Below, one piece after another: positions 25,394-33,800 of a stretch of DNA of 64,000 nt (position 1 is its first letter; every line of letters begins with the position of its first letter). The translations under genes were made by a program, and so were the position numbers. The notes beneath the pieces are model-generated. The model made no database searches, was not told the origin of the DNA, and saw nothing but the letters and a program-made list of their open reading frames with translations. This DNA is from FEN-1297 sp021817845 (GTDB lineage: Bacteria; Bacteroidota; Ignavibacteria; Ignavibacteriales; Ignavibacteriaceae), in assembly GCA_021817845.1 (NCBI GenBank), contig JAKAFW010000008.1:1-64000 (forward strand). The letters run 5' to 3'.

Positions 25394-26437
25394 ATGATAA
25401 GAACTTTACTCAAAGTAATTATTATTCTTTCATTTGTATTTGTGTTTAATTCTTGCTCCTCAACTTTTTATCAAAGCACAAACAAATATACCGGCGAAGA
25501 TAAATACGTCGGAATATTCCCCGGTAGAAATGATAGCAAGAGGTTAAAAGAAATTAGCCAATCAATTCATCGTATCTCAAGTTTAGCTTTGTACGAAGTT
25601 TATGTTTTCAGCGACAGCAGTAACCTAAAAGTATCTAATTTGAATGATGAAATAATAAAAGAAAAATCTGTTAAGAAAACCGGAATGGATAAAGCAACCT
25701 CTGGTACGGCAACTATTATTTATTCTTACAACGGTAAAGTTGCTTTACTTACTTGTGCCCACGTCATCGATTTTCCAGATACGATTATTTCATACTTCTC
25801 AGATGGGAATGGTAAATACACTGATAAGGTAGAGAGCATTTCATTTAAGAAAAAACAATATATTTATGCTGCTGGTTTTCCTAATGGTAGTGAAGTTAAC
25901 GTTATTTTGATGGATAAAAAGTCTGATTTAGCTCTACTCGGTCAAAATTATTCTGTGCAAAACTATCTTGATTTTCCGGTACTAAATTGTCCTTTCGGCA
26001 AAGCAAAAGAATTGGATTTAGGAAGCTTTGTTTATATTATGGGCTTTCCGTTGAACTATAAAATGGTTTCTCAAGCAGTTGTAAGCAGCGCTGATTTTGA
26101 TAAAGAGGGCTCTTTTTTTGTTGATGCAGTTATTAACCAAGGGTATAGCGGAGGTGCTGTTTTAGCTATAAATAGTAAAACATCAAACTTTGAGCTCGTA
26201 GGAATTGTTAACTGGGTTGCTGAAGAAAACCAAAATATTATTGAACCGATAACTCCTGACGAAAATATTGTTTACAATCCACTTGTGACTTACAAAGGGG
26301 ACTTGTTTGCTAAACAATTAAAGATTGTCAAATATGGAATTACAAAAATTATCTCAATAGAAGAAATTGAAAAATTTTTAATGAAGAACAGGGACCATCT
26401 TACGGATGATGGTTATCGATTCCCGATTTTCAACTAA
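25394..26437 (+). CDS. Lipoprotein trypsin-like serine protease
   Basis: A 347-residue protein with a lipoprotein signal (VFNSC, lipidated Cys21), so it should be membrane-anchored outside the cytoplasm. A chymotrypsin/HtrA-like fold is indicated by the catalytic triad: His123 in LLTCAHVID, Asp178 in KKSDLALLG and Ser252 in NQGYSGGAVLA. There is no PDZ domain; the C-terminal part after about residue 285 matches nothing I know. It stands alone, facing the thr operon, whose promoter begins 14 bases after its stop. A role in envelope protein quality control is likely by family; the substrate is unknown. Confidence 0.82.
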   Translation: MIRTLLKVIIILSFVFVFNSCSSTFYQSTNKYTGEDKYVGIFPGRNDSKRLKEISQSIHRISSLALYEVYVFSDSSNLKVSNLNDEIIKEKSVKKTGMDKATSGTATIIYSYNGKVALLTCAHVIDFPDTIISYFSDGNGKYTDKVESISFKKKQYIYAAGFPNGSEVNVILMDKKSDLALLGQNYSVQNYLDFPVLNCPFGKAKELDLGSFVYIMGFPLNYKMVSQAVVSSADFDKEGSFFVDAVINQGYSGGAVLAINSKTSNFELVGIVNWVAEENQNIIEPITPDENIVYNPLVTYKGDLFAKQLKIVKYGITKIISIEEIEKFLMKNRDHLTDDGYRFPIFN

Positions 26438-26450
26438 TTATTCCCTCAAT

Positions 26451-26479
26451 TTGACAAATGGTTTATTTAATATTACTTT
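26451..26479 (+). promoter_or_regulatory. Promoter of the threonine operon
   Basis: TTGACA (26451-26456), a 17-base spacer and TACTTT (26474-26479) form a good sigma-70-type promoter. The leader-peptide ATG follows 23 bases after the -10 box. The same TTGACA-N17 design precedes the methionine leader. Confidence 0.72.
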
Positions 26480-26501
26480 TGCGCAAGCTTATTTTAGATA
26501 T

Positions 26502-26582
26502 ATGAAAAATAATAATAAATATCGTTTTACATTCTGTATGGGCACAACAATGCATACCCCGAAAACTATATACGGCGGCTGA
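26502..26582 (+). CDS. Threonine operon leader peptide (attenuator)
   Basis: A 26-codon ORF between the promoter and the terminator ahead of thrA. It opens MKNNNKYRFTF and ends with a Thr-rich run, MGTTMHTPKTIYGG (four Thr and one Ile in 14 codons). An internal in-frame ATG at 26538 could also start it. Scarce charged tRNA-Thr would stall ribosomes at 26544-26567. Bases TGAAGC (26580-26585, including the stop codon) and GGTT (26588-26591) complement GCTTCA (26623-26628) and AACC (26618-26621) of the terminator, giving an antiterminator that stalled ribosomes leave free. This is transcription attenuation inferred from sequence. No ribosome site is obvious, as is common in this phylum. Confidence 0.75.
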   Translation: MKNNNKYRFTFCMGTTMHTPKTIYGG

Positions 26583-26616
26583 AGCACGGTTGTGTAAATA
26601 CAAACAAAATCATAAA

Positions 26617-26649
26617 AAACCGGCTTCAGAAATGAAGCCGGTTTTTTTT
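26617..26649 (+). terminator. Rho-independent terminator of the thr attenuator
   Basis: A 12-base-pair stem AAACCGGCTTCA / TGAAGCCGGTTT with a GAAA tetraloop, followed by a T tract (26642-26648). It lies 42 bases before thrA, so it must be conditional. The 5' arm also pairs with bases around the leader stop codon. Confidence 0.9.
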
Positions 26650-26690
26650 ATCCTTATTTAGTTTGTCAATAAATGAAAGCAAAATAAAAA

Positions 26691-29147
26691 ATGAAAGTTC
26701 TAAAATTTGGCGGATCTTCGGTCGGTGACCCGAAACGAATTAAAAATGTTATCAGTATTGTAAAGCAATCAATTCAAACTAATAAAAAAATTGCTGTCGT
26801 ATTTTCTGCATTTCAAGGCGTCACAGATGAACTGATATCCTTAAGTAATATGGCTGCCTCAGGAGACGGTGAATATTTTGAACGCTTTAAATCACTTGAG
26901 AAAAATCATATCCTGATCGCTAAAGAACTTCTTAATGTTAAAACCCAAAGTAACACTCTCGCTAACCTAAAATTGAACCTTAACGAACTTGAAGATGTTC
27001 TCCATGGAGTATTTTTAGTCAAAGAATTATCGCCAAGAACTTCGGACTTTATCCTAAGTTTCGGCGAGAGACTTTCATCTTATATTATTTCTCAAATCTT
27101 AATAGATAATGCAGTCGATTGTGAATTCCTCGACAGCCGACAGATTATTAAAACGGATGAAAATTTCGGAGCAGCAAAAGTTGATTTCATAACTTCTAAT
27201 AAAAATATAATAAAATATTTCAAATCTCATAAAAAACTTCAGGTAATAACAGGATTTATCGCTTCAACAAAAACTAACGAAACAACAACCCTTGGCAGGG
27301 GAGGCTCAGACTATACGGCTTCTATTTTTGCTTCTGCGCTGAATGCAAAGGAAATTGAAATTTGGACTGATGTTGACGGCGTTCTTACCGCAGATCCCAA
27401 AAAAGTTAAGAAGGCTTTCTCTTTAAAAAATCTTACTTATGAAGAAGCTATGGAGCTTTCTCATTTCGGCGCAAAAGTGATTCATCCTCCTACAATGCAG
27501 CCGGCTTTAGATAAGAAAATTCCTATCAGAATAAAAAATTCTTTTAACCCGGCTTTTAATGGAACGGTAATTAACGGTGTGAGCGAAGCTAATGATTATT
27601 GGATTAAAGGTATTTCTTCAATTGATGAAATTTCTTTGATTAGAATTCAAGGTGGGGGAATGGTTGGCGAAGCAGGACTTGCACAAAGAATATTTGCCGC
27701 ACTCGGTAGTAAAAGAATAAATATTATTTTAATTACCCAAGCCTCCTCAGAGCATTCGCTTTGCCTTGCTATCCTTCCGAATGATGCTGATTCAGCAGTA
27801 AAAGCAATTCAAAAGGAACTTCACTATGAAATAAATGAAAAGAAAATTTATGATCCGATAGTCGAGAACAATTTATCGATTATCGCTGTAGTCGGTGAAA
27901 ATATGCGAAATAAACCGGGACTTTCCGGCAAGGTTTTCCAAGCACTCGGGAAAAACGGAATAAACATTGTCGCTATTGCTCAAGGCTCATCGGAATTAAA
28001 TATTTCAACTGTCGTTTCAAAAGATAACGTTGCCAAAGGTTTGAATGCTTTACATGATGCCTTCTTCCTTTCGATTACAAAAACAGTAAATCTTTTTATT
28101 GTGGGCACTGGCTTGATCGGTGGAACATTGCTAAGACAAATTTCTAATCAGGCAAATTTTCTCGCTAAAGAATATTTGCTTAATATTAAAATAATTACAC
28201 TTGCAAACCGTAAGAAAATGCTTATTGATTCAAATAGCATTGATCCGGCTGAATGGGAAGAAAGAGTTGCTAATTCCGAATCCAAAACAAATCTTAGCGA
28301 ACTCGTTGGAAGAATGAAAAAACTTAATCTCCCGAATAGCATATTTGTAGATTGCACTGCAAGCGAAGAGGTCGTAGATAAATATCAAGATATTCTTGAC
28401 GCAAGCATCTCAATCGTTGCACCTAATAAAAAAGCTAACTCTCGAAGCATGGAATTTTATCTAAGCCTTAAAAAGTCTGCTCTTTATCATAACGTCAAGT
28501 TTATGTATGAAACAAATGTTGGAGCTGGTCTTCCGATTATAAATACAGTTCGAGATTTAGTCTCAAGCGGAGATAAGATAATTAAGATCGAAGGGATTTT
28601 GTCCGGAACGTTAAGCTATCTCTTTACGTCATTTACTAAAGGAAAATCTTTCAGCCAAATTCTAAAGGAAGCAAAAGTTAAAGGCTTTACTGAGCCTGAT
28701 CCAAGAGATGATTTGAATGGTTTGGATTTTGCCCGCAAACTATTAATTCTCGCCCGTGAAGTCGGTATGAAAATGGAACTAAGCGATGTGAAGGTTGAAA
28801 ACATTGTACCGTTAAAAGCAAGAAATTCTAAATCAGTTGATGACTTTTTTATAAAACTCGAAAAATGCGACGATGAATTTGAACTAAAAAGAAAAAATGC
28901 CGAAAATCACGGAAAGGTTTTACGCTATATTGCAAAATTAGAAAATGGTAAAGCCGAAATATTTTTGCAGGAAATAGATGAGAAACATCCCTTTTATTCC
29001 TTATCCGCTACAGACAATATTATAGCTCTTACCACTAAGCATTATAAAGAACGACCCATTGTTATCAAAGGCCCCGGTGCCGGCGCTGATGTTACCGCAG
29101 CCGGAGTGTTTGCAGATATTATTAGAATTTCTAATTATTTAATTTAA
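26691..29147 (+). CDS. thrA: Bifunctional aspartate kinase / homoserine dehydrogenase
   Basis: An 818-residue fused enzyme carrying the first and third steps of the aspartate pathway. The kinase domain (about 1-290) starts KVLKFGGSSVGDPKRI and has FGERLSSYI and TLGRGGSDYTASI. Two ACT regulatory domains follow (about 310-455), the likely site of threonine inhibition. The homoserine dehydrogenase domain (about 465-815) has the nucleotide-binding FIVGTGLIGGTLLRQI and the catalytic-side GTLSYLF and EPDPRDDLNGLDFARKL. Length matches ThrA/MetL enzymes (about 810-820). It is the first gene of thrA-asd-thrB-thrC-proC, under the leader-peptide attenuator. The link to threonine operon genes favours ThrA-type control. 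Confidence 0.97.
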   Translation: MKVLKFGGSSVGDPKRIKNVISIVKQSIQTNKKIAVVFSAFQGVTDELISLSNMAASGDGEYFERFKSLEKNHILIAKELLNVKTQSNTLANLKLNLNELEDVLHGVFLVKELSPRTSDFILSFGERLSSYIISQILIDNAVDCEFLDSRQIIKTDENFGAAKVDFITSNKNIIKYFKSHKKLQVITGFIASTKTNETTTLGRGGSDYTASIFASALNAKEIEIWTDVDGVLTADPKKVKKAFSLKNLTYEEAMELSHFGAKVIHPPTMQPALDKKIPIRIKNSFNPAFNGTVINGVSEANDYWIKGISSIDEISLIRIQGGGMVGEAGLAQRIFAALGSKRINIILITQASSEHSLCLAILPNDADSAVKAIQKELHYEINEKKIYDPIVENNLSIIAVVGENMRNKPGLSGKVFQALGKNGINIVAIAQGSSELNISTVVSKDNVAKGLNALHDAFFLSITKTVNLFIVGTGLIGGTLLRQISNQANFLAKEYLLNIKIITLANRKKMLIDSNSIDPAEWEERVANSESKTNLSELVGRMKKLNLPNSIFVDCTASEEVVDKYQDILDASISIVAPNKKANSRSMEFYLSLKKSALYHNVKFMYETNVGAGLPIINTVRDLVSSGDKIIKIEGILSGTLSYLFTSFTKGKSFSQILKEAKVKGFTEPDPRDDLNGLDFARKLLILAREVGMKMELSDVKVENIVPLKARNSKSVDDFFIKLEKCDDEFELKRKNAENHGKVLRYIAKLENGKAEIFLQEIDEKHPFYSLSATDNIIALTTKHYKERPIVIKGPGAGADVTAAGVFADIIRISNYLI

Positions 29148-29191
29148 ACAGCAAATATTATTTTAATAAAACAATAACTAAGAGAAGAAAA

Positions 29192-30238
29192 ATGGAAAAT
29201 AGCTCAAAAATACCGGTCGGAATTTTAGGAGCCACCGGAAGTGTTGGACAAAAATTTATTTCTTTACTCGCTAATCATCCATGGTTTGAAATTGCCGAAG
29301 TTGCCGCTTCTGAAAGATCTGCGGGAAAAACTTACAAACAAGCGGTTAACTGGGTATTGTCTTCACCGCTTCCTGAATTTGTAGGGGAACTCACTGTCCA
29401 AGAATGCGAACCGAATCTGAAATCCAAAATTATTTTCTCAGGTTTGGATTCAGGTGTTGCAGGCCCTATCGAAGAAGCATTTGCCAAGAAAGGTTACTTC
29501 GTTGTTTCTAATTCGAAAAATCACCGCATGGATAAAGATGTCCCTCTGCTCGTTCCAGAAATAAATGCAGACCATCTTGAATTAATTAAAATTCAAAATT
29601 ATAATGGCGGCTGTATCGTGACTAATCCAAATTGTTCCACTATCGGAATGGTGCTTGCTCTTAAACCGTTACACGATAACTTCGAATTGGAAGCTGTAAA
29701 CGTCGTTACTATGCAGGCTTTGTCCGGCGCCGGTTATCCTGGCGTCGCAAGTCTTGATATTATTGATAACGTGATTCCATTTATTTCGGGTGAGGAACCT
29801 AAACTTGAAAGTGAACCTTTAAAAATTTTAGGTATTCTAGATAAAGATCATATTCAAAACGTGGATATTAAAATAAGCGCTCAGTGCAACCGTGTAGCCG
29901 TAGTTGACGGTCATCTAGAATGTGTTCAAGTAAAGCTAAAAAAGAAAGCTACCAAAGAAGAAATAATAAGTATATGGAGAAATTTTTCTGCCGAACCCCA
30001 AAAATATAATTTACCGACAGCTCCGTTAAATCCGATTTACTATTTTGACGAAGAGAAATATCCGCAGCCGAGAATTCACCGCGATCTTGATAAAGGAATG
30101 GCTGCCTCTGTCGGTAGATTAAGAGAAGATAATTTATTTGATTTTAAATTTGTAGTCCTTTCGCATAACACCAACAGAGGTGCTGCCGGCGGCGCTATAT
30201 TATGTGCTGAATTGATGAAAGCTAAAGGTTATATCTAA
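29192..30238 (+). CDS. asd: Aspartate-semialdehyde dehydrogenase
   Basis: A 348-residue NADPH enzyme that reduces aspartyl phosphate to aspartate semialdehyde, the step between the two ThrA activities. Seen: VGILGATGSVGQKFISLL (nucleotide binding), TNPNCSTIGM with catalytic Cys148, MQALSGAGYPG, and the C-terminal HNTNRGAAGGAILCAE. Length and motif order match the yeast/archaeal-type Asd rather than the E. coli type. It begins 44 bases after thrA with an AGAGAAG ribosome-like site, and the product feeds thrB two genes on. Confidence 0.96.
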   Translation: MENSSKIPVGILGATGSVGQKFISLLANHPWFEIAEVAASERSAGKTYKQAVNWVLSSPLPEFVGELTVQECEPNLKSKIIFSGLDSGVAGPIEEAFAKKGYFVVSNSKNHRMDKDVPLLVPEINADHLELIKIQNYNGGCIVTNPNCSTIGMVLALKPLHDNFELEAVNVVTMQALSGAGYPGVASLDIIDNVIPFISGEEPKLESEPLKILGILDKDHIQNVDIKISAQCNRVAVVDGHLECVQVKLKKKATKEEIISIWRNFSAEPQKYNLPTAPLNPIYYFDEEKYPQPRIHRDLDKGMAASVGRLREDNLFDFKFVVLSHNTNRGAAGGAILCAELMKAKGYI

Positions 30239-30268
30239 TAATTATTCCGATTCATCGAAAGAAATAAA

Positions 30269-31204
30269 ATGAAAAAAATAAAAGTATTTGCGCCGGCTTC
30301 CGTTACCAATGTTGGAAGCGGATTTGATGTAATGGGCTTTGCAATTGAAAAACCTGGAGATGAAATTGTTCTGAAAATGACAGATGAACCCGGAATAAAA
30401 ATAACAAAAATTACCGGTGACGGCGGCAAATTGAGCAAAGACCCTTATAAAAATACTGCCGGTCTTTCATTAATTTCTTTAGTAGAACATTTGGAATATA
30501 AAAAAGGAATTGAAATTGAGCTTCATAAAAAAATGGCATTAGGCAGCGGATTAGGGTCTAGTGCTGCAAGCGCCGTTGCAAGTGTATATGCATTCAACGA
30601 ATTGCTTGGGAAACCTCTGGCAAAAAAAGAACTTATTCAATTTGCACTTGAAGGAGAAAAACTAACTTGCGGTGGTACACCTCATGCGGATAATGTTGCC
30701 GCTTGTTTGATGGGTGGCTTTGTTATTGTAAGAAGTCTTTCTCCTATTGATGTTGTGAATATTGATTATCCTCCAAATCTTTATTGCACTATTGTTCATC
30801 CGCATCTTGAAATTATAACTGCCAACACGAGAAAAATTTTACGGAAACATATATTACTCTCAGATGCAGTTAAACAATGGGGAAATGTTGCCGGGCTTGT
30901 TGCAGGATTAGTAAGCGGTAATTATGAACTGATAGGGAATTCACTGCAAGATTTTATTGTTGAACCGGTGCGCTCGATTTTAATTCCTAATTTTTATGAA
31001 GTCAAAAACGCAGCCTTAAAAGCGGGCGCGGTTGGATGCAGCATCTCAGGTTCTGGCCCTTCAATATTCGCATTCAGCAAATCTAAAAACTCTGCTGAAA
31101 AAGTAGGCGATGCAATGAAGAAGGTTCTTAATGGGATAGGAATAGGTAATGATTTATATATTTCAAAAATAAATAAAACTGGTCCAAGGGTAATTTCCGA
31201 CTAA
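30269..31204 (+). CDS. thrB: Homoserine kinase
   Basis: A 311-residue GHMP-superfamily kinase that phosphorylates homoserine with ATP. Family motifs are KVFAPASVTNVGSGFDVMGF, the ATP-binding LGSGLGSSAASAVASV and GAVGCSISGSGPSIFAF near the end. Length is typical (about 300-315). It starts 30 bases after asd and ends one base before thrC, so translation of the two is likely coupled. Confidence 0.96.
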   Translation: MKKIKVFAPASVTNVGSGFDVMGFAIEKPGDEIVLKMTDEPGIKITKITGDGGKLSKDPYKNTAGLSLISLVEHLEYKKGIEIELHKKMALGSGLGSSAASAVASVYAFNELLGKPLAKKELIQFALEGEKLTCGGTPHADNVAACLMGGFVIVRSLSPIDVVNIDYPPNLYCTIVHPHLEIITANTRKILRKHILLSDAVKQWGNVAGLVAGLVSGNYELIGNSLQDFIVEPVRSILIPNFYEVKNAALKAGAVGCSISGSGPSIFAFSKSKNSAEKVGDAMKKVLNGIGIGNDLYISKINKTGPRVISD

Positions 31205-31205
31205 A

Positions 31206-32510
31206 ATGAATTTCTATAGCACAAATAATAAAAATCTTTCGGCTTCTTTTAGCGAGGCAGTAATTAAAGGCATCGCCGATGACGGTGGATTGTTTATGCC
31301 CTCATTTATTCCGATGCTATCTGAAAGTTTCTTCAAAACTATTGATAAATTGACTTTTCAAGAAATTGCTTTTTTAATTGCACAAAAATTTATCGAAGAT
31401 GAAATCCCTAAAAATGATTTGCATAAAATTATAGAAGAGTCAATTTCCTTTAATGCCCCTCTGGTAAGGCTTTCCGGTAATATCTCCATTCTCGAGTTAT
31501 TTCATGGACCGACTTTAGCCTTCAAAGATTTCGGTGCACGATTTATGGCAAAAACTTTATCTTTCCTTATCCGCAACGAAAATAATCACGTTACAATTTT
31601 GGTTGCTACTTCAGGGGATACCGGCAGCGCAGTTGCCAACGGATTTTATAAAGTTGAAGGAATTAATGTAGTGCTATTATATCCGGGTAATAAGGTTAGC
31701 GAAATTCAAGAAATGCAACTGACTACTCTTGGCGAAAATATTACTGCATTGAAAGTTGATGGGACTTTTGACGATTGCCAGAGGCTTGTTAAAGAGGCTT
31801 TCGTCGATAGAGACGTTATTAGCAATAAAAAATTATCTTCAGCTAATTCGATCAATATTGCGCGTCTTATCCCACAGTCATTTTATTATTTTAAGGCGTT
31901 TGCTGAAGTTAAAAACGAAAATCGTGACCTCATTTTTTCTGTTCCAAGCGGAAATTTGGGTAATCTAACCGCAGGGCTTATAGCTAAAGAGATGGGGCTG
32001 CCAGTGTATAAATTTATTGCCGCTTCAAATGCAAACGATGTTTTTCCGAAGTTTCTGGAAACTTCGTGCTTCGAACCTAAACCTTCTATAAAGACTTTTT
32101 CCAATGCAATGGATGTCGGTAATCCAAGCAACTTTGCCAGGATTATTGCGCTATATAATGGCGATTATTCAAAGATTAAAAATAATATTTATGGCGCCAG
32201 CTTTTCGGATACAGAGACGGTTTCGGCAATCAAAGAAATGTACTCGAAATATCATTATACAATTGATCCTCATGGAGCTGTCGGTTATCTGGCTATAAAA
32301 AATTATATGAGCCTTGCTGATAATAAAAATATTTCAGGGATTGTTTTGGAGACTGCGCACCCATCCAAGTTTCCCGATGTTGTGTATCAAGCCATAAATA
32401 CTGAAATTGAAATGCCTGCCCGGTTATTGGTGGCAATGAAGAAAGAAAAAAAATCTATTCCTATTTCCAAAGATTATAGCGAGTTTAAGCAATTTCTTCT
32501 TCAAAATTAA
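31206..32510 (+). CDS. thrC: Threonine synthase
   Basis: A 434-residue PLP enzyme that makes threonine from phosphohomoserine. The PLP lysine sits in GPTLAFKDFGARFMA. Other blocks are ATSGDTGSAVANGF (phosphate cup) and NSINIARLIPQ, with PHGAVGYLA near the end. The N-terminus MNFYSTNNKNLSASFSEAVIKG, then GLFMPSFIP, is that of the fungal/bacterial ThrC class without an extra regulatory domain. The ATG follows the thrB stop by one base. Confidence 0.96.
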   Translation: MNFYSTNNKNLSASFSEAVIKGIADDGGLFMPSFIPMLSESFFKTIDKLTFQEIAFLIAQKFIEDEIPKNDLHKIIEESISFNAPLVRLSGNISILELFHGPTLAFKDFGARFMAKTLSFLIRNENNHVTILVATSGDTGSAVANGFYKVEGINVVLLYPGNKVSEIQEMQLTTLGENITALKVDGTFDDCQRLVKEAFVDRDVISNKKLSSANSINIARLIPQSFYYFKAFAEVKNENRDLIFSVPSGNLGNLTAGLIAKEMGLPVYKFIAASNANDVFPKFLETSCFEPKPSIKTFSNAMDVGNPSNFARIIALYNGDYSKIKNNIYGASFSDTETVSAIKEMYSKYHYTIDPHGAVGYLAIKNYMSLADNKNISGIVLETAHPSKFPDVVYQAINTEIEMPARLLVAMKKEKKSIPISKDYSEFKQFLLQN

Positions 32511-32546
32511 ATTGAATGTTTTCTTTAATTATCTATAAGGAACAAA

Positions 32547-33362
32547 ATGAAATTATATAACAAAGCAGCTATCCTCGGAGGAGGAAATATCGGCCAAGCA
32601 ATTGCAAACGGTTTGGTTAGCTCTAATCTTTTCCCGGCAGATAAAATTTATATAACGAAGCGGAGGGTTGATACAATAAAAAGTTTCGGTGAAAAAGGTT
32701 TTAAACTTACCCAAGATAATCTTGCTGCCGTTAAGGACTCAGAAATAATAATTGTAGCGGTTCAACCGAAACAACTCGATGAACTGCTTCGTGAAATTAG
32801 CCCTGAGATAAAAGAGGATAGACATATAGTAATTTCAGTTGTATCCGGTGCAAGTATAAAAGATATAACGGAATTATTAGGTAAAAACGTTCCGGTTGTG
32901 AGGGCAATGCCAAACACCGCAATAGCAATCGGCGAGTCAATGACATGCTTATGCTCGGATATTAAAACAAACGGTGCAATAAAAATTGCAGAGGAAATAT
33001 TCAGCTCGGTAGGGAAGACAATGATTATTGAAGAAGAGTTAATGGTACCGGCAACAGCATTATGTGCATGCGGAATAGCATTTTTCCTCAGAGCAATAAG
33101 AGCCGCTTCTCAAGGAGGAATTGAAATCGGATTTCATTCGGAAGAAGCAATTTTTATGGCAGCACAAACAGCTAAGGGTGCAGCTTCTTTACTTTTAAAC
33201 AAAGAAGCTCATCCTGAAAGTGAAATTGATAAAGTTACAACCCCTAGGGGAATAACTATTTCTGGATTAAACGAGATGGAACACAACGGCTTTAGCTCTG
33301 CAATGATAAAAGGAATAGTTACGTCCGCAGAGAAAGCTTCAAGGCTTTATAAAATTGAATAA
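32547..33362 (+). CDS. proC: Pyrroline-5-carboxylate reductase
   Basis: A 271-residue NAD(P)H enzyme that makes proline from pyrroline-5-carboxylate. Motifs are AAILGGGNIGQAIANGL (nucleotide binding), VAVQPKQLDELL, VVRAMPNTAIAIGESMT and the signature TTPRGITISGLNEME near residue 230. Length is standard. It follows thrC by 36 bases with an AAGGAA ribosome site and no terminator between, so it appears to belong to the thr transcript and share its threonine attenuator. This is an unusual arrangement for proline synthesis. Confidence 0.94.
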   Translation: MKLYNKAAILGGGNIGQAIANGLVSSNLFPADKIYITKRRVDTIKSFGEKGFKLTQDNLAAVKDSEIIIVAVQPKQLDELLREISPEIKEDRHIVISVVSGASIKDITELLGKNVPVVRAMPNTAIAIGESMTCLCSDIKTNGAIKIAEEIFSSVGKTMIIEEELMVPATALCACGIAFFLRAIRAASQGGIEIGFHSEEAIFMAAQTAKGAASLLLNKEAHPESEIDKVTTPRGITISGLNEMEHNGFSSAMIKGIVTSAEKASRLYKIE

Positions 33363-33420
33363 TCTAAAGTATAATCTGTATCACAATTTCAGTAAAATAA
33401 AAAATATTTCAAGAAATCTA

Positions 33421-33449
33421 TTGACATGAAAACACTCAGATGTTATTTT
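33421..33449 (+). promoter_or_regulatory. Promoter of the methionine leader/metY operon
   Basis: TTGACA (33421-33426), a spacer of 17 and TATTTT (33444-33449), a near-consensus sigma-70-type promoter. The leader ORF starts 12 bases after the -10 box. Confidence 0.75.
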
Positions 33450-33461
33450 ACACTTGAAATT

Positions 33462-33563
33462 ATGAAGAACAAAAATTTAAATATTAATAAGAAATTAACA
33501 CCGGAAGCAATGTGTTGCTGCTGTATGATGATGCATAGATCATCACGGAAGGACACAGCTTAA
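33462..33563 (+). CDS. Cys/Met leader peptide of the metY operon (attenuator)
   Basis: A 33-codon ORF that begins MKNKNLNINKKLTPEA and continues MCCCCMMM at 33510-33533: four Cys codons (TGT TGC TGC TGT), then three Met codons in a row. It ends HRSSRKDTA with TAA 33561-33563. Such residue runs are the mark of attenuator leaders. GGAAGG (33547-33552) and GCTT (33558-33561), at the end of the ORF, complement CCTTCC (33592-33597) and AAGC (33588-33591) of the following terminator. A ribosome stalled on Cys or Met codons would free these bases for antitermination, and one that reaches the stop would cover them. The ORF is placed ahead of a SAM-I riboswitch and metY. Function is inferred. Confidence 0.8.
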   Translation: MKNKNLNINKKLTPEAMCCCCMMMHRSSRKDTA

Positions 33564-33587
33564 AATAATTTAAATAATTTTAATACT

Positions 33588-33624
33588 AAGCCCTTCCCGG
33601 TAACAAATCGAGAAGGGCTTTTTT
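33588..33624 (+). terminator. Rho-independent terminator of the Cys/Met attenuator
   Basis: Stem AAGCCCTTC (33588-33596) with GAAGGGCTT (33612-33620), 15-base loop, T tract 33619-33624. It lies 24 bases after the leader stop. Its 5' arm also matches the end of the leader ORF, so it should be conditional. Confidence 0.88.
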
Positions 33625-33664
33625 ATAAGATAAATATGACTTAATAAAAATATTAAATACGACT

Positions 33665-33786
33665 CTTATCGAGAAAGGTTGAGGGAACAGGCCCGATGAA
33701 AACCTTAGCAACCATCCCAGTGATTTGGGAACTATGGTGCTACTTCCTGCCCATCCCGGTTAATTCGGGATTATGGGAAAGATGAG
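33665..33786 (+). promoter_or_regulatory. SAM-I (S-box) riboswitch aptamer
   Basis: The conserved S-box core is present in order: P1 strand CTTATC (33665-33670), GAGAAAGGTTGAGGGAACAG, GCCCGATGAAAACCTTAGCAACC split over P2/P3, GGTGCTACTTCCTGCC, a P4-side stem cccggttaattcggg, then GAAA and the closing P1 strand GATGAG (33781-33786). P1 pairs over six positions. SAM-I elements bind S-adenosylmethionine and usually lower transcription of methionine genes; metY follows. It lies behind a Cys/Met leader attenuator, so the transcript passes two controls. Confidence 0.95.
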
Positions 33787-33800
33787 AAAAGAAGTTTATT

